Assembly (NCBI GenBank): GCA_958427145.1
Contig: CAUAAZ010000051.1
Coordinates: 1 to 6,638, forward strand
Direction of reading: 5' to 3'
DNA from: an uncultured Collinsella sp.
Lineage (GTDB): Bacteria > Actinomycetota > Coriobacteriia > Coriobacteriales > Coriobacteriaceae
Length of the DNA: 6,638 nt
A program made the translations under genes and the position numbers. Positions 5,887 through 6,638 of this stretch are shown in pieces. Under the pieces are notes generated by a model. The model was not told the origin of the DNA, ran no database searches, and saw only the letters and a program-made list of their open reading frames with translations. Every line of letters begins with the position of its first letter. Positions within the stretch are counted from its first letter, which is position 1.

Positions 5887-5931
5887 TAAAACTCAAAAGA
5901 ATGGGACAAAGGGACTGCCCCTTTGTCCCAT
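5887..5931 (-). terminator. Intra-operon terminator-like palindrome before the transaldolase gene
   Basis: Arms 5901-5913 (ATGGGACAAAGGG) and 5919-5931 (CCCTTTGTCCCAT) form a perfect 13-bp stem with a 5-nt loop. In the minus-strand transcript the stem is followed by TCTTTTGAGTTTT, so it has the form of an intrinsic terminator inside the operon. The plus direction has no T-tract. It lies 36 nt before the transaldolase ATG. It may be an attenuating terminator or a REP-like element that inserted in the gap. Confidence 0.65.
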
Positions 5932-5933
5932 GT

Positions 5934-5969
5934 GCCGGGCCTGCAGCTGGGACATGCCCCAGGCCCGGC
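5934..5969 (-). other. GC-rich stem-loop after the GatZ-like gene
   Basis: GCCGGGCCTG (5934-5943) and CAGGCCCGGC (5960-5969) form a perfect 10-bp stem with a 16-nt loop, 19 nt after the GatZ-like stop and 2 nt before the next palindrome in the direction of transcription. No T-tract follows it. As the first of two tandem hairpins it would block 3' exonucleases and stabilise the upstream message. Confidence 0.55.
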
Positions 5970-5988
5970 GTCGCGTAGGAAAAGCTAC

Positions 5989-6638
5989 TTACTCGGCAAG
6001 AGCGGCCTCGATGCGGGTCGTGACGCCCTTGAGGTTAAGACCGGCGACGTACTGCTTGATCGGGCGCTTGATGTGCTCGATCACAAAGCGCTTGCCGTCG
6101 ATGTCCTGGGCAGCGAGGTTGCGATAGAGCTTCTCGACCTGCTCCTTGACCTCGGGATCGTTGAACGCATAGTGGCCGGAGACATCCAGGATCTTCAGGC
6201 TGAGCTCATCGTCGGCAAGGATGTCATCGACCTGCAGGTTGACGTCGTCGCCAGTCATCCACTTGCGCCAGCGCTCGGTCTTGATAGCCTTGACCAGCAG
6301 CGTGTGATACAGGTCGGAGGGGTCATCGCACAGACCGTTGTCGACCAGGATCTGCTCGGTGGCGCAGAGCTTGAGGTAGGCGCGGGTCTCCTCGGTGCCA
6401 TACTGCGGAGCGACGTTGGAGGCGGTCACGTGTGCCGGGATGTGCTCGAGCAGCGTCGCGTCGTCCAGATAGTCGGCGTTGTGCTCCTTCAGGCCCACGC
6501 CATAGCGCTTGGCCATATCGGCAAGCTCGCGGGCGTTCTTGAAGTTGTAGTGACCGACCTGCTCCGTCCAGCGGGTAAGGGTGCCGGTCTGGCCGACGAT
6601 AAAGGTGGGCATGGGGCAGCCGCGCTTCTCGAGCTCGG
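5989..6638 (-). CDS. GatZ/KbaZ-like protein (class II tagatose-bisphosphate aldolase non-catalytic subunit family), C-terminal part
   Basis: The frame is open to the right edge, giving about 216 residues of the C-terminal half; family members have about 420. The ATG at 6610-6612 is internal: the codons before it (ELEKRGCP) continue the protein and no ribosome site is present. Recognised by pattern are TLTRWTEQVGHYNFKNARELADMAKRYG (corresponding to the GatZ region before its YEAHSTDYQ), then GLKEHNADYL, IPAHVTASNVAPQYGTEETRAYL, and the C-terminal PIKQYVAGLNLKGVTTRIEAALAE, which matches the GatZ ISQYLP region. GatZ and KbaZ stabilise the catalytic GatY/KbaY aldolase that splits tagatose 1,6-bisphosphate, but other members of the family are reported as sugar epimerases acting alone. 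Its place ahead of transaldolase and transketolase indicates a role in carbohydrate breakdown. Family fairly sure, activity open. Confidence 0.75.
   Translation of the reverse strand, partial: ELEKRGCPMPTFIVGQTGTLTRWTEQVGHYNFKNARELADMAKRYGVGLKEHNADYLDDATLLEHIPAHVTASNVAPQYGTEETRAYLKLCATEQILVDNGLCDDPSDLYHTLLVKAIKTERWRKWMTGDDVNLQVDDILADDELSLKILDVSGHYAFNDPEVKEQVEKLYRNLAAQDIDGKRFVIEHIKRPIKQYVAGLNLKGVTTRIEAALAE

Noticed and set aside
5247..5978. Plus-strand open frame of 243 codons opposite the transaldolase gene and the intergenic hairpins
   Set aside because: It is antisense to a complete, motif-perfect transaldolase, runs through two hairpins and has no family resemblance.
6610..6612. ATG as start of the GatZ-like gene
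   Set aside because: The frame stays open to the window edge, no ribosome site precedes it, and the residues upstream continue the family pattern; the true start is outside the window.

Overview
The window is GC-rich and gene-dense. Gene content and style (split transketolase, TalC-type transaldolase, a PTS IIA protein, a LarE homologue, strong GGAGG-like ribosome sites) suggest a fermentative gut-type actinobacterium of the Coriobacteriia, for example a Collinsella relative. This assignment is inferred from gene content and composition, because no rRNA or other marker gene is present.

Left part (1-1530): the C-terminal ligand-binding part of a LacI-family repressor runs off the left edge on the plus strand. 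It converges on a HAD-IA sugar-phosphatase/phosphomutase-like gene on the minus strand, with a shared bidirectional terminator hairpin between them.

Middle (1531-2884): a roughly 170-bp AT-rich divergent promoter region separates the HAD gene from a plus-strand larE (ATP-dependent sacrificial sulfur transferase) gene. No larA, larB or larC lies next to it in the window. After larE comes a gene-free stretch of about 300 bp. It holds four stem-loops: one abutting the larE stop codon, one terminator-like for larE, one REP-like repeat, and one bidirectional terminator that also ends the operon on the other side.

Right part (2885-6638): a minus-strand operon, read from right to left, encodes a GatZ/KbaZ-like protein (5' part outside the window), a TalC-type transaldolase, the N-terminal and C-terminal halves of a split transketolase, and a fructose/mannitol-type PTS IIA protein. 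The last three genes are tightly packed: TAATG overlap between the transketolase halves, and an 11-nt gap before the IIA gene. The gaps before the transaldolase and before the transketolase hold strong hairpins, one of which looks like an intra-operon terminator. The likely logic is uptake and phosphorylation of a sugar or polyol by a PTS, epimerisation or aldol chemistry by the GatZ-like protein (or its unseen partner), and entry of the phosphorylated product into the non-oxidative pentose phosphate reactions through transaldolase and transketolase. The substrate cannot be read from this window.

All protein families here are known. The less ordinary aspects are the combination of genes in the operon, the hairpins in its intergenic gaps, the REP-like elements, and the larE gene lacking lar neighbours.
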